The notes under the pieces: model-generated
Database searches by the model: none
What the model saw: the letters and a program-made list of their open reading frames with translations, nothing else
What the model was told of the DNA's origin: nothing
Assembly: GCA_028583405.1 (NCBI GenBank)
Contig: CM053246.1
Coordinates: forward strand, 7,292,105 to 7,356,104
Direction: 5' to 3'
Source: Pogonophryne albipinna
Lineage: Eukaryota > Chordata > Actinopteri > Perciformes > Artedidraconidae
Length of the DNA stretch: 64,000 nucleotides
Program-made: the position numbers and the translations under genes
Shown here: positions 20,686 to 32,133 of the stretch, piece after piece
Layout: the number at the start of each line of letters is the position of its first letter
Numbering within the stretch: position 1 is the first letter of the stretch

Positions 20686-22222
20686 AGCTCCATGTCAACA
20701 TCGCTGCCATTGCTGCTTCCATGTAAAGGACCATTGATGGCCCATCCCAACACTGTTCTTATAGCGTATGGACCATTTCCACAACTGTTGACAATTTCCC
20801 AAGGTTCCAATATCTTGGGAGCGTTGGTTCCAATCAACATGTCAACATTGGCATTTATGCTGGGGATATGAACTTTTGACAAATGATTCCACCTCTTCAC
20901 ATCTGCGGCTGTAGCAATGTTTTCTTTGGTTACTGGCATTTGCTTCTGTGTGAGGACTTCTGTTAGAGGATAAAAGTTATTTTCCTCAAGACCAGATACC
21001 TCCATCCCAAATAAGGAGTAAGCTGGAACGACCTTTTTCTGTCCCATAATCTTCAAAAGAAAATTAGTTATTTTTCCTGTGATGTTTAATCTGTGCATGA
21101 GATCTTCTGAGCAGAATGCGGCTGTGCTTCCAGGATCAAAAAATGCATAGGTCTGTATAATCTCACTTCCCTTTGTGGACTTGACCTGCACTGGAAAAAT
21201 TGAAAGAATGCAGCCATCATTTCCAGCCACTGTTCGTCCACATGTCTGAGGGGGGGTTTGTGATTTAGCAGTTTGTCCCAATTCCACATTAGATGTATTT
21301 ATGTGGAGCGCAGTAGGATGTTGCTTTTCACAAACCTCACAGATCAAGCGTTGTTTACAGTCCCGGCTTATGTGTCCAATACACAAGCATCCAAAGCAAA
21401 TTCCTTTCTCCTTTAGAAATTGAATTTTGTCTCTGTGCTTCCTTTTGCTGAACTGTTTACATCTGTCCAAAACGTGAGTGTTGTGATCACAACAATGACA
21501 CACAAAGCTCTCCTGTGGTTTTGAGTTATTTGTCATTTTAATTCCGACCTCACTCATTGGGAATACTGTAGCGGCAAAACTACTTCCTTTCATTCTGTTC
21601 TTTGATTGTGGCTGAAACATGTTGGAAGATTTTATAGCAACTGATTTATGTCCTGAATCCTCGATGTCTCCAAAGATCGGATCAGAAAGGACTCGTACAT
21701 GTCTCTCAATGAATTTGACCAAGTCAATTAAATGAGCTCTGTTGTTTGAGGCTTCCATGATGTTATGAGCTTTGTTTCTCCATTGTTCCCTTAGTTTGTA
21801 TGGCAACTTGAAGACAACCATTTTAATATTGGAGGGCATATCCAACTCCTGCATGTACTGAAGTTCTTCCATCACATTAGCACATCCACGCAGAAATAAA
21901 GCATAGGCTTGTAGTGCTTTAATGTCTTCTGCCTTTGTTATTGTTGGCCAAGCTAGAGCCTTTCCTATGTAAGCAGCAACGATCTTGTACTCATTCCCAA
22001 AATGTTCTTGCAAAAGACCCTTTGCCACAATGTAGCCACGTTCTGGAGCCATGTGCTGGCAGCTACGAACCAGTTCCTGTCCTTTTGTGAACTGTTCTAA
22101 ATAGTACAAGCAGTCGGCTTTGCTGGCTTTGTTTTCCACTCCTTGTTCAAATGCTTTAATGAAAGCCTTGTACTGAAACAGGTCTCCATCAAAGATAGGA
22201 ATGTCTCTTGCTGGTAGAGACA
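20686..22222 (-). pseudogene. BEL/Pao gag C-terminal part and protease
   Basis: Read from 22222 leftward. The gag core opens SLPARDIPIFDGDLFQYKAF (DUF1759-type; packages element RNA). A zinc-finger region follows with CCDHNTHVLDRC, CFGCLCIGHISRDC and CEVC/H groups (about 21310-21510). The aspartic protease is marked by FFDPGSTAAFCSE (about 21130), where D-P-G-S replaces the usual D-S/T-G. DMLIGTNAPKILEPWE then leads towards RT. The frame is open from 22283 to 20565, but its first 20 or so codons belong to the CACTA-like insert. The gag N-terminus lies beyond that insert, at 30567-31717. Confidence 0.9.
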
Positions 22223-22286
22223 CACTGTTAAAAAAATTACAGGGGATTTTACAGTAAATTACTGGCAGCAAAGTTGCCAACAAGTT

Positions 22287-22640
22287 ACTGTATTTTTACT
22301 TTACAGTAGCGATCCTGTATTTAGTTTACAGTAATAAAATCAGTACTGTATTTTTACTTTACAGTAGCGATCCTGTATTTAGTTTAGAGTAATAAAATCA
22401 GTACTGTATTTTTACTTTACAGTAGCGATCCTGTATTTATTTTACAGTAATAAAATCAGTACTGTATTTTTACTTTACAGTAGTGATCCTGTATTTAGTT
22501 TAGAGTAATAAAATCAGTACTGTATTTTTACTTTACAGTAGCGATCCTGTATTTAGTTTACAGTAATAAAATCAGTACTGTATTTTTACTTTACAGTAGC
22601 GATCCTGTATTTAGTTTACAGTAATAAAATCAGTGCTGTA
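22287..22640. repeat. 58-base tandem repeat in the CACTA left subterminal region
   Basis: Six units of exactly 58 bases start at 22287, 22345, 22403, 22461, 22519 and 22577, each beginning ACTGTATTTTTACTTTACAG and ending near AATAAAATCAGT. Units differ at one or two positions (TTTACAG versus TTTAGAG; AGCGATC versus AGTGATC). Each carries inverted TACTGTA/TACAGTA motifs, so the array multiplies presumed transposase-binding sites. Confidence 0.92.
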
Positions 22641-24104
22641 TTTTTATTTTACTGTATATTACTGTAATTTTGTAGGTTGCTGTAATCTCAAAAACAATAT
22701 TTTACTGTGATTATACAATACTTGTATTGTGAAAAAAAAATACATTACTGTAGTTTATACAGTATAACTTTACAGTAGTGTATGCATTAAAACAGTATCT
22801 TACTGCAGTTTTATCTGTACCCACTTTTACATTACATTACATTTAGCTGACGTTTTTATCCAAAGCGACTTACAATAAGTGCATTCGACCAAGAAGATAC
22901 AAACTTGAAAACTATTAGATCCTTGTCTCGTGCTACTGTACCTGAAACGATAAACAAAAACCGGGATACAATTTAAATAAAATATGTTTATTGATTTGAT
23001 TTCAATGTTAAATTCAATATAAAACAGATTACAATACAACAGTTCATAACAGATTCAATTGGACAGTTCATAACAGATTCCAATACAACAGACCAATTCA
23101 AATACAAAATCACAACAGTACATCTTCTGTAATTATATGAAAGTAAAATAAACAAAACTGATCCTGGAGGCGATATTTTAGTTAGAACATTTAACATTAA
23201 ACGAGGTGCTTTCGAAAAGAAGTATGCATATGTGCTCTCTCTCTCTCTCTCAGATTCTGGATTTCAATTTTTTGTCTTCCATTCAAACTCCGTCAGATCC
23301 AGGAATCTGTAGATACATTTGAATTATATTTAGTTAACCCATCCAGTGATTTGAGCATTCTGTACTTTTATGCAGATGGCCAGGTGAGAAATGAATAAGA
23401 AAAGCCAAACGACCACTTAAAGAGCAACTTGCAGGTTACCCAGATAGCAAAATATGAGTGAATCAATGTTGAAATATGGTTAGGCAGAAATATTGAATCC
23501 ATGTTGAAACCCGGACATTGAAATTAAACAGAAAGCGCAAATTGTTTTAATGTTGAATAAACGTTGGACTTTCAACCATAACTGACACTATCAATGTTGA
23601 TTCAACCATCATCTAAATAGGAATCTACATGCACATTTTTTGTTGATTTTACATTGAATCAATGTTAGGAATCGACATTGATTCAACCATCATCCAAATG
23701 GGAATCTACATATACATTTTAGTTGATTTTATATTGAATCAGTGTTAGGAATCAATATTGATTCAACCATCATCTAAATGGGAATCTAAATGTAAAACTT
23801 ACATTAAAATATTCAACTTTTCTAAGCATACTGTAACAATTTAAAAAGTGAATGTTTTTCACCAATGAGTTTTCTGCGTATAGGTCTACATCTTAATAGA
23901 CCATTAACAAGTGCAACATCAATACTGTACTGAATGAAGTGGTCCAAACTTGTAAACACACACTACACCATGTATTGTTGGCAGACGATTGTTATTAGCT
24001 TGTTCAAAATTACCTTGAATTACCATATTTCCCAAAATGTATGAAATCAAACAAAAAATGACAGAAAACATCATTTTAATATTCAAATTTATTTTAGAAA
24101 ACAG
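22641..24104. other. CACTA interior without coding sequence
   Basis: More ACTGTA motifs to about 22815, then an inverted truncated V-SINE tail at 22828-22880 (TTTATCCAAAGCGACTTACA), and a (CT)n at 23237-23252. At 23586-23800 lies a tandem repeat with a unit of about 85 bases, each unit containing TTGATTCAACCATCATC and GGAATCTA. No exon of the cargo gene was recognised here. Confidence 0.65.
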
Positions 24105-24200
24105 GCAGCAATGCGTCCCTGAGCAAGACTCTTAACCCGTTATTGCTCCCCAAACGCTGTGGAATAAATGCAGAGGACACATCGTATGTGCAAATATACA
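24105..24200 (+). mobile_element. SINE core fragment
   Basis: GCGTCCCTGAGCAAGACTCT followed by TAACCCGTTATTGCTCCCC resembles the conserved core of fish tRNA-derived SINEs (HE/V type, recalled). The tRNA-like head with A and B boxes is missing. Confidence 0.55.
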
Positions 24201-24305
24201 GTGACACAAAAAAAAGAGGGTGTGTAAGAACCATTGGTGCAACTCCAAACAAGAACAGCCTGAAGCTTCAAGTCTTCCATGAAGGCGAAGCTGTAAACAT
24301 TTGAC

Positions 24306-26081
24306 TTATTTTTGACTGTAAGAACAACAGTCTATTGTCCATGAAAGAACAGTATTGTCTATGAGGCGGTAACCTTTGTACTGTATGCACAAGGAAAAAC
24401 ACATTAGAGTGTGGTGGGGTACCCTAAGTTGGACTTGCGTTCGTTTCACTTGTGTTCGTTTCACCTTGTGTTTCCTTGGGATGCCTCCCTCGCGCTCTGG
24501 AGCATAACGAAGCCACTTCTTCACAGTTTCACTGAAGCCATTGTGGGTCAGCTTGCGGTCGAACTGCCGAGCAGCAGCTGAAAGACAAGATTACAAAAAT
24601 AAGCGTGAGGAAGAGAGAGTGTGTGTATCCCATACAACTTCTGTTATAATAAGAAAATCACTCTCACTCTGTACAGTAACACAAGCTACAGTCAGCAGCC
24701 AGTTTGCTAAAAGACTGTACTGGAAAGAGGAGCAAACGGCTAGCCTGGCTCTATCCAGGTAATAACATTTGCATCCGAGCACCTCTAAAGCTCACCAATT
24801 AGGTTGTCTTTTTTTGGTTTATTTCTTATAGCTTCACCATCACCTGATTCCATCCTAACCTTTTTTGTTAGATTAAGTTCATGCTTTATTCTTCAACAGG
24901 GGATTACAGAGAGACATGAAACAAGGGCAGAGAAGAGACATAAAATACATTATAGGAGTTGGATTCAAACTCGGTAGTTGGTACTATATGGCTCACAAAG
25001 AGCATAATTATGTTCTGAATCACCATCAGTCACACCTCACTCCCTAAACTTAAGCTAATAAGTAGTTTGCAGGGGAGGAAACTCACCAAACATGCAGTCT
25101 TGTATTGCCGGTTCCTTGAATGGCTTCTTGCTGCTGCAACGCTTGTCTTTCTTTCCAGCCTAAGGCGTTAGTCAGAGCAGTTGCCAGCATCCGTCTGATC
25201 AGGTTCTCTGAATTGGTGCCTCCTACCAGAGCCAGACGAGCAATCTAAATCAGACGAGAGAAAACAAATAGGCCACTGCTTTAACTGTTGTATTGAGCTA
25301 CGTTCTGTGGGACATACGTTAGAAACAGCACAACAGCACTCTTATTTCATACACAGAGACCAACTTTGTTTTTTATACACTTGATACACTGATATTCCAG
25401 CCCATGGTATTCAGTCAAGTTCATGCCAGTCGTTATGTTTAACCACTTTAACCCTGGTGTCCCAATTTTGGTCATGTCAATATAAATGTTAGATGTAAAT
25501 GTTACTACAATTATATGTGGTTGAGTAGCTAAGACTAGAATTATTTGTGGTTGAGAAGCTAAAGGGCAATAACTAAGCACATTTTGACCGCACTGATATT
25601 ATCCACATTTCATAAATGAATGCAGTTCAGTCTGTCAAATTACCATCTTTTGACGGACTGATTCATTCTTCAGCAATGATTCAGCCTCATTGAAGTCGTC
25701 TTCATTGGCGATTGGCAGCTGGATGGGGAACATATGGGTTGTGGCTGACCCTGGTCCCTGACTACCAGCCGGGGTCATGTTGCCCTCTGCCAACTCATTC
25801 TTGATGAACTGCACATCTCTGGACAGGCCCTTACCACCACAAGTACTTCAGCGAGCATTGAAGTCATCTTCTGGATGGCAATGTCTTAAGAAAAATATAA
25901 TTGAAAAGTGTAAAGTGAGAATTGAAAATAACCTGCAAATGACTCATGAGGAATTACACTAAGTCTAATAGACTTGCCTTTCAAAAGCAGCCTGGTGTCA
26001 TCGCCGTGCATCTGTGTGGTTCCATCTGTAAAACGCAAACAATCATGAGACTTAATCACTGCACACATTTTGAAAGGTTAT

Positions 26082-26118
<37 letters not shown>

Positions 26119-27178
26119 ATATTGTGATCAAGTGTTTAGTCAGTAACAGGGGTCTCCCCTTCCCTACAGCTCTTTGGTAAACAGAAAAGGCATTTTCAGT
26201 ATCCTATCAGGAGAGAGAACTCATACAGATTAATTGAATACACAGGACCACAATGGAAACAAGCCCTCAGGGCTTTTTGTTATCCTTGGCTTTTAGCATT
26301 ATTGTATAACTGTGCCCCTGTACTTTTTTCAAACTGTTGATAAAGTATTCAATCAAAGAGGGCAGATGAACAAAGAAGAGAGCAATGATCATCATCAGAA
26401 TATAGAGATTTAACCTTTTCACACACACACACACAGATCAGAAAATGTCTACAAATGTTAGATGATCGTCTTGTTCACTTACCATTGCAACCATGATCAG
26501 GCACTGACTGCATGGGATCAAACTGGTGGCAGTTTCCTCTAAAGAAGTCTAGAGGAGGGAAAAACAAATGCTGTAACATTTACACAAAAAACACGACTAG
26601 TATGATTTGATTTGTCTACAAAGATATTACTTTACATTTTAGTAGTAAATTGGGTTCATTAGTGAGGAATACAATGGCATACCATTTTGTGCACGTTGTG
26701 GGGGTCCAAGGGGGGTGTACTGCACCGAGCCGTATCCCATTCCCGATATCCCTGTAGAAACAAAATCATTAGTTCTATTTCACTATACTTTGGGAGTAGC
26801 AACATAATCTGATGTTCCAGCATATTGTTGTCAACTACCACAGGATGTCTGAACACAAAATCTGAATTGTAAGTCATACATATGTCAAATAGTATTCATT
26901 GAGTTCTGTGTCCCCGTCTCTCAAAACGTTAGTGTAGTGAAAGAGTAGGGCATCATACCAGTACTTGTACTTGCTCGCTGTGGGGCCTGTAGCTGTGGGG
27001 CCTGGAGCTGGTGGTAATGGGCAGCACCAAATCAAAAAAGTTATTAGCATATGACACTATTGTAACCTCCCATGTAAGGAAATGTGTCTATGTGTGTGTA
27101 TGTGTGTGTATGTGTGTAAGTTTGTGTATGTGTATGCCTGTATGTGTGTGTATCTGTGTGTGTGCCTGTGTGTATGTG

Positions 27179-27241
<63 letters not shown>

Positions 27242-29137
27242 TTTTGTGTCTGTTTGTGTGTATGTGTGTGTCTGTGTGTGCATGTGTGTGCATGTGTATT
27301 TATAAGATAAACTATATTTTTTGATGATCTGTCACATACATTGAAAACAGTTATTATGCTGACTTACATGCCACAGCCTCAGAAACCTGGAGTCATCCTC
27401 ATGCAGAAATCCAGGCAGGGAGGAGAGCAGCACGTCGGCTATGAACGTCACCTTGATCCTTGAGTGCGAAAACATATCTTTGTTTTACTTTGGATGCTAA
27501 ACAGCATAGCCACACAACAATTTATATCACAAGGGCTCTTCCATGACTGAAGAGATTACCATTTTGAAGCAATTGAGGCGTCTGCGATCCCACCTGTATC
27601 TCATTAGCACAACAACAAGGTGCAATATCATTAACACTGCTGTTCCCTCCCCAAACACAAGTATCTTAATAATAAATCTAAATCTATCAGGCTGACCCTT
27701 CTGCCCCCCCAACACACACACAGAAAATCCACTCTAGTATGATAATAAAACACCAAGAGGCTTAACCGACTCACCTGGAGGTCATAGGCGGTGAAGAGCT
27801 GAACTTCAGACACTTCGCCTTTGCGTGCCGCCCTTCTTCCTGAACAAGCTCAACAGCATGCCGATCCAACTCCGCGTAAAAGTGGTTCTTCAGGTTGAGG
27901 TTCGTTGTCCTGTGAAACTCTGCACAAATATAAAATGACTATTTAATTCAGAGTACAATGTATATGTGGACTGAAGGCAGCAGAGATAAACAGAAACATG
28001 ACATGCTAAATCTGAGTAAACATTCCAAAGTTATCAGTGACAAAGGCACACAAAATTATTATATAGTTGTAATATCTAAAATATTTTCACCTGTGACTCC
28101 ATTGTCAAGGCAGGCCAGCGTTCCAGGATCTCTCCAACAGGTAGCTCATCATTGATGATCTCATTGCGCCGCAGGGCAAAGGTAGTCTGCATGAACTTTG
28201 CAATCAAGGGATGGTTTTTATCTCTCATCTTAACACACACTAGCACCCCCCCCCCCCTCCCAAAACGTGGCGCACCTACAGTGTAAGCACACCACAGTTT
28301 CGTTGCTGCGAGGCTCCACAGGCTCCACTAGCACCCCCCCCCCCCCCCCCAAGCGCGTTAGTTTATCCACTGCAAGGCTTACCAGGTTGAAGAAGCCCTT
28401 TATCTGCCAGTTGCTTCAGTTTCAGCCTAAAGAGAAAAAACATTGAAGGTTAGCTGGGTTGCAAAGTTTTCACAAAATGATCAGAGAAACACTATTTTCG
28501 AGCATAAAATGGCAGCAGGCGGCGCGCTTTCTTCTTTTGTTACCGCATGGATGTCTGGGCAGGTTTTATTAACTTTTAGAGGCATAGAGGATTTACGTTA
28601 ATTTTATCCACTAACGTTGTGCCACAACCGTGCGTTCTGCATGTTTTGTAAAAGAAAGCTAACTTGAAACCCATTGTAAAATGAATAGTCTAGTATTTCA
28701 AGTTAGCTTGCTTTTACAAACATGGATAAAATGAACGTAAATCCTCTATGCCTCTAAGTTAATAAAATATGCTCAGACATGCATGCAGTAACAAAAAAGA
28801 AAAAAAACTTCCGCCATTTGCGGTTCGAATTTTCCAGAGAACTTTTGCAACACAAACGTTCCACTTTGAGATATAACTTAAAGCAATATAAAATACTGTC
28901 TTACACGTTTAAATCATTTTTCAAGTGAGGCAGATATTAAATCTAGGCTAGCTAACAAGAGCTCAAATCAAACACCATGCGACACAAAGTGCATTAGATG
29001 CAGAAATGAATAAAACATCATTTAAATACTGTGCAAAGGCAATACGTAACTTACCAGAGTAGCGCGGTCAAATTCCGGCAGTGAGACTCGAGAGCACGGT
29101 GGGCAAAGTATACTTCTGAAAGTTTGAGTGATTTCAT
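24306..29137 (-). CDS. Spliced cargo gene of the CACTA-like element (SAMD3-like plus DUF4806-like), frameshifted
   Basis: Twelve exons can be read on the minus strand: 29055-29137, 28383-28426, 28091-28221, 27775-27917, 27368-27451, 26959-27007, 26683-26751, 26483-26548, 25933-26025, 25644-25884, 25087-25244 and 24306-24577. Nearly all have GT donors, AG acceptors and compatible phases. The first half contains QTTFALRRNEIINDELPV, EILERWPALTMES, NLKNHFYAELDRH and LLSSLPGFLHEDDSRFLRLW, like the conserved region of fish SAMD3-like proteins, but without a SAM domain. A proline/glutamine-rich linker follows. The second half has PIANEDDFNEAESLLKNESV, LALVGGTNSENLIRRMLATA, KKPFKEPAIQDCMF and KKWLRYAPEREGG, like a DUF4806 domain. 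Function unknown for both. Frameshifts are needed in exons 4, 10 and 11, so this copy is probably broken; the exon 3 acceptor is weak. Two adjacent genes rather than one is possible. Family names are recalled. Confidence 0.6.
27070..27300. repeat. (TG)n microsatellite, left breakpoint of the duplication
   Basis: An impure TGTGTA/TGTG tract with pure (TG)n at about 27187-27236. Open frames of CVCVCV or HTHTHT across it are artefacts. The flank TATGTTTTTGTGTCTGTTTG just right of the pure run recurs at 33157, marking the start of the duplicated unit. Confidence 0.9.
28240..28352. repeat. Two poly-C runs in a cargo-gene intron
   Basis: Each run of 12-18 C follows ACTAGCACC, and the two are about 90 bases apart, suggesting a small local duplication. 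Lengths and interruptions differ from the equivalent sites at 34164-34185 and 34257-34273. They lie between exons 2 and 3 and put a G-run in front of the proposed exon 3 acceptor. Confidence 0.8.
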
Positions 29138-30149
29138 CCGAGAGGAGCTATAATGGCGGACTCAAATGAACGCATGGATGAGAGCAGTGAGGCACGTCGG
29201 GGGCGGAGCACATACGTGATGACGTCAGACAGATTCAGTAAAAACATTTTAGTACAATCCCCAATATGACCCAAAGTGGATGAATACTGTATACACAATA
29301 TTACAAATCAGTTCATAGTCATCAGAAAATTAGCGGTGAATTAACTTTTATAAATGTTTGGGTTAAAACAACCCATATTCTTCAAGAAGCTTGTACTGTT
29401 CGGTCTTACAGTGCAATAAATCGTTCTAACTCCACAACGATAGGTTTTTAGAATCCGCCTTTCGGATATGTTGTACAGCTCGCCAAGACGCACGCCTGGA
29501 TGTCTTCGCCTTTCTCGTACGACACTCCCACCTAGAGTCCTGCACTTTCAGGGAGCCTCACAGAGGGTAAGACCTTTAGGCCATACTGAATGAAAACTTT
29601 GAAAAACAAACTTCTCGTAGGAATGTCGGACCGGGACACCAAGGGCATCCACGCGTGCGCCTTGATGAGCTGTACGACATATCCGAAAGGCCGATTCCAA
29701 AACCTTATAGTTATCGAGATATAACGCAAAATAGAAAGCCCCTTGACCCCAGCCAATTAAAGAGAACCGTAAGGCCGTGTGTGACGAAAGTAATATGGGC
29801 ACGTTCGGGGCAGCGCGCTGACCCAGAACCCACATGATTTAAAAAAAAATATTTTTCCAAGCCTTTGAGACAGTTATTTATGATTATTAATAATTAACAA
29901 TATAGGCTACCGGAAACCAACGTTACGTTACTAATCTAAACAGTCAGTGCATTTTGTGGAGTCAGTTGGCTTGCTCTCTAAACAATTAACTCATGAATGG
30001 GACCTACCTCAACAGCTGTTTGGCCAAATAATAATACAACTCTCTCGAAAATAAATACGGACTTTTGAGGAAAAAAAACGGCAATAATAACGTGAATAGA
30101 TCTAAATAATCCGTTAAAGGACACAGCGGTTCTCTCCTCTTGCTCCTGA
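29138..30149. other. Upstream region of the cargo gene with inverted repeat
   Basis: A CpG-containing stretch with GGGGCGGAGC and TGACGTCA (29200-29226) could be a promoter with a CRE-like site just upstream of the first ATG. Further out, 29447-29503 and 29645-29698 are inverted copies (both contain CGGATATG, GTACAGCTC and GCACGC) about 140 bases apart. Short open frames here have no recognisable content. Confidence 0.5.
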
Positions 30150-30566
30150 TATGACACCCCAAAGTATTGTACAGTAATAATAACAAAAGTTACTGTAACA
30201 TTACAGCACTATTTACAGTATTGCTGTAATGTTGTTGTTCATTTTACAGTAACATTACAGTATTGCTGTAATATTATAGTATGGTTTTGCTACATTTCCC
30301 GCCTAAGGATCATATTCCCACAATGCAGCAGCACTATGTACATAGTGCTGCAATACTGTAATGTTACTGTACATTGTACAGTAATATTACAGTATTGCAG
30401 TAATATTACAGTATGGTTTTAAAGTGCTGTATACATTTCCCGCCTAAGGATAATATTCCCACAATGCAGCATAATGTACAGTATTACACTGTATTACAAA
30501 TTCAAAGTAAATTACTGTGGGTAATACAGTAATTTACTGCCTAGATTACAGATTTTTTTTACAGTG
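30150..30566. repeat. CACTA right subterminal region
   Basis: Dense TTACAGTA/TACTGTAA motifs and a TGCAGCAGCACTATGTACAT palindromic block (about 30323-30350). It also holds two copies of CATTTCCCGCCTAAGGAT, at about 30293 and 30433. The terminus at 30566 ends at the CA duplication. It mirrors the left subterminal region without its 58-base array. Confidence 0.82.
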
Positions 30567-31717
30567 CAGTAAACGTTGCCGGTGAACCAGTGCAGCTGTT
30601 ATTTCATTTTGCTTTTGCATTATCGTGAATAAACCTTCAGGTGGAATTCGATTGATTTGCTGATGGTGATTTTCCTGTTGACTTTTCCATGCAGTCGATT
30701 CACCAGTTATCAACCCATGTGATGTTCCCAGATAATGTTGATTTTGTACATAAGCATCTTCCTTAAATGCAAACTGCCTTTCAGCTTGCTTTGGTTCCAT
30801 GTCCATCTTTGTTGGTTTGCTGGAGGATATTTTCCATGATGTGGAATCATACTCCTTTGCCAGGGGGTTAAGTATGTTTAACGATGCCAGTTTCCTTTTT
30901 TCCTTTTCCAGGTATGAGTTCATACCATTTGTTGGTGCAAGAGAGGAACGTCGTGAATGTGAACCCTGTAAAACTGCTAGCCTAGCAGTAGATACAGCTA
31001 GCTCAGTTTCCAAATCAAGCTTTTCCTTTTTCCGCTTTAATTGTAGCTTTAATTGTAGCTCCTGTTCCTCCAGTGCATGCCTCTCAGTTAAACCTGCCAT
31101 GCGAGCAACAATTGCAGCCTTATCTGCTGCTGCTATAATTTGTGCAGATTAAGTTGTACTTGACTTTGTACTGCTGTCACTTTTGTTTGAACATTTACCA
31201 ACATTAGAAACACTGTCATCAGGATTGATTTCATCATTATTATCACCAGTACCTTCAGTTTCACAAACCCACACCTTGATTTTGACAATAAATTCATCAT
31301 TGAACATCATTTTGGCTTTAAACCATGTTTCATGTCTTTCCCTTTCATCATGTGGCAATAAACCCATTAAAGTGCATGCATAGACCTGGCTTCAACACAC
31401 AATTCAATATAACCATCAAGAGCATTTTGAACCTTAGCATGTTCACCACTTAAAATCAAATCTTTTATATTTGTTCTTAATTTGCTAGCTTTATTTAGCT
31501 TAGCCTTTCTGCCATTTTGCAACCTCTCAAGTTTTTCCGCAAGTGCTTTGGCAGAGAGTTTAACTACCCGCTTAGTGCTTTGCGAATCACTACAGCTGGC
31601 CACGCTATCCAGCTTGCCAGCTGCTGGCAGCGCGTAATCTGACCCGCTGTCAGCTGCTGGTATGTCCGCAGCGCGCTCCTCCATATTTGAATGTCTTAAA
31701 GTTAAACGGATTGTCAC
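30567..31717 (-). pseudogene. BEL/Pao gag N-terminal part, copy A
   Basis: Three frames on the minus strand make one gag N-terminus. 31367-31717 has MEERAADIPAADSG and a coiled-coil-like KLSAKALAEKLERLQNGRK. 31149-31367 has LLPHDERERHETWFKAKM and an acidic region. 30567-31100 has MAGLTERHALEEQELQLK, a charged helix (KRKKEKLDLETELAVSTARL), and ends in QKQNEITAALVHRQRL, which precedes the gag core in BEL elements. One frameshift (about 31367) and one stop (about 31149) break it; both occur in copy B too, so they predate the duplication. It continues at 22222 after the CACTA insert. Confidence 0.85.
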
Positions 31718-32133
31718 AGATCAATCAGTACAATGCAAGCGCTTATTGTTCATCCCTTTCACAACCAATGCATTGGAATTACGCCCCTTATGTGTGCACA
31801 CAACTTAATTCCTATGGCCATTTAAACCGGTTGTAGCGCGCTACACATACCTCCTTAGATGAACGTAGTTCCGTGCCAAGCGGCGAAAAGCTTCCCGGCA
31901 CCATTCAGCGCGTTGCTCCCGTCGCCTTCCTGTGCAGCAGATGAGCAAACGAGTTGTTGCCGTCCTCCTCTCGGCGTCAGGTGGCTGATAACAGAGGAGC
32001 AGCCGGCGTGTTGTTTTCCTCCTCTCGGCGTCCGGTAGAAGGTGAGCAGCCGCTCTCAGCGTTCGATAAACGCAACGAAAAAATGTCCTCTTGTATTACT
32101 CCAAAAAAGGCTAGTGTTTGACTATGTGTAGAG
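31718..32133 (-). other. Probable BEL/Pao 5' untranslated or LTR region, copy A
   Basis: Sequence upstream of the gag start on the minus strand, with a TGTAGCGCGCTACA palindrome (31832-31845) and two TCCTCTCGGCGTC repeats (31968 and 32020). It is interrupted by the hAT element at 32134. I could not identify a primer-binding site, so LTR limits remain open. Confidence 0.45.

Larger units (their letters stand above)
22223..30566 (-). mobile_element. CACTA-like (EnSpm) element with cargo gene, in BEL gag
   Basis: The left end CACTGTTAAAAAAATTACAG (22223) is inverted relative to the right end, read in reverse CACTGTAAAAAAAATCTGTA (30566). Inside each end lie several hundred bases packed with TTTACAGTA/TACTGTAA motifs, like the subterminal transposase-binding repeats of CACTA elements. 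The flanks carry CA on both sides (22221-22222 and 30567-30568), and 2-3 base duplications are usual for animal EnSpm/CACTA. Taking out the element and one CA restores phase between the two BEL gag pieces, which supports the exact boundaries. The 8344-base body holds a spliced minus-strand gene (24306-29137) and SINE pieces. I found no CACTA transposase, so it is presumably non-autonomous. Kolobok or another TIR class cannot be fully excluded. Confidence 0.78.

Noticed and set aside
22287..22640. CRISPR-like regular array
   Set aside because: The 58-base units are directly abutting with no unique spacers, and the DNA is vertebrate; it is a transposon subterminal tandem repeat.
27011..27324. 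Open frames of CVCVCV and HTHTHT repeats
   Set aside because: They are translations of a (TG)n microsatellite; every frame is open there by composition.
29532..29835. Conserved protein present in both duplicated units
   Set aside because: Identity between the copies only reflects the recent duplication; frames overlap an inverted repeat and show no domain.
30799..31152. Plus-strand 117-codon frame
   Set aside because: It is antisense to the BEL gag N-terminus.
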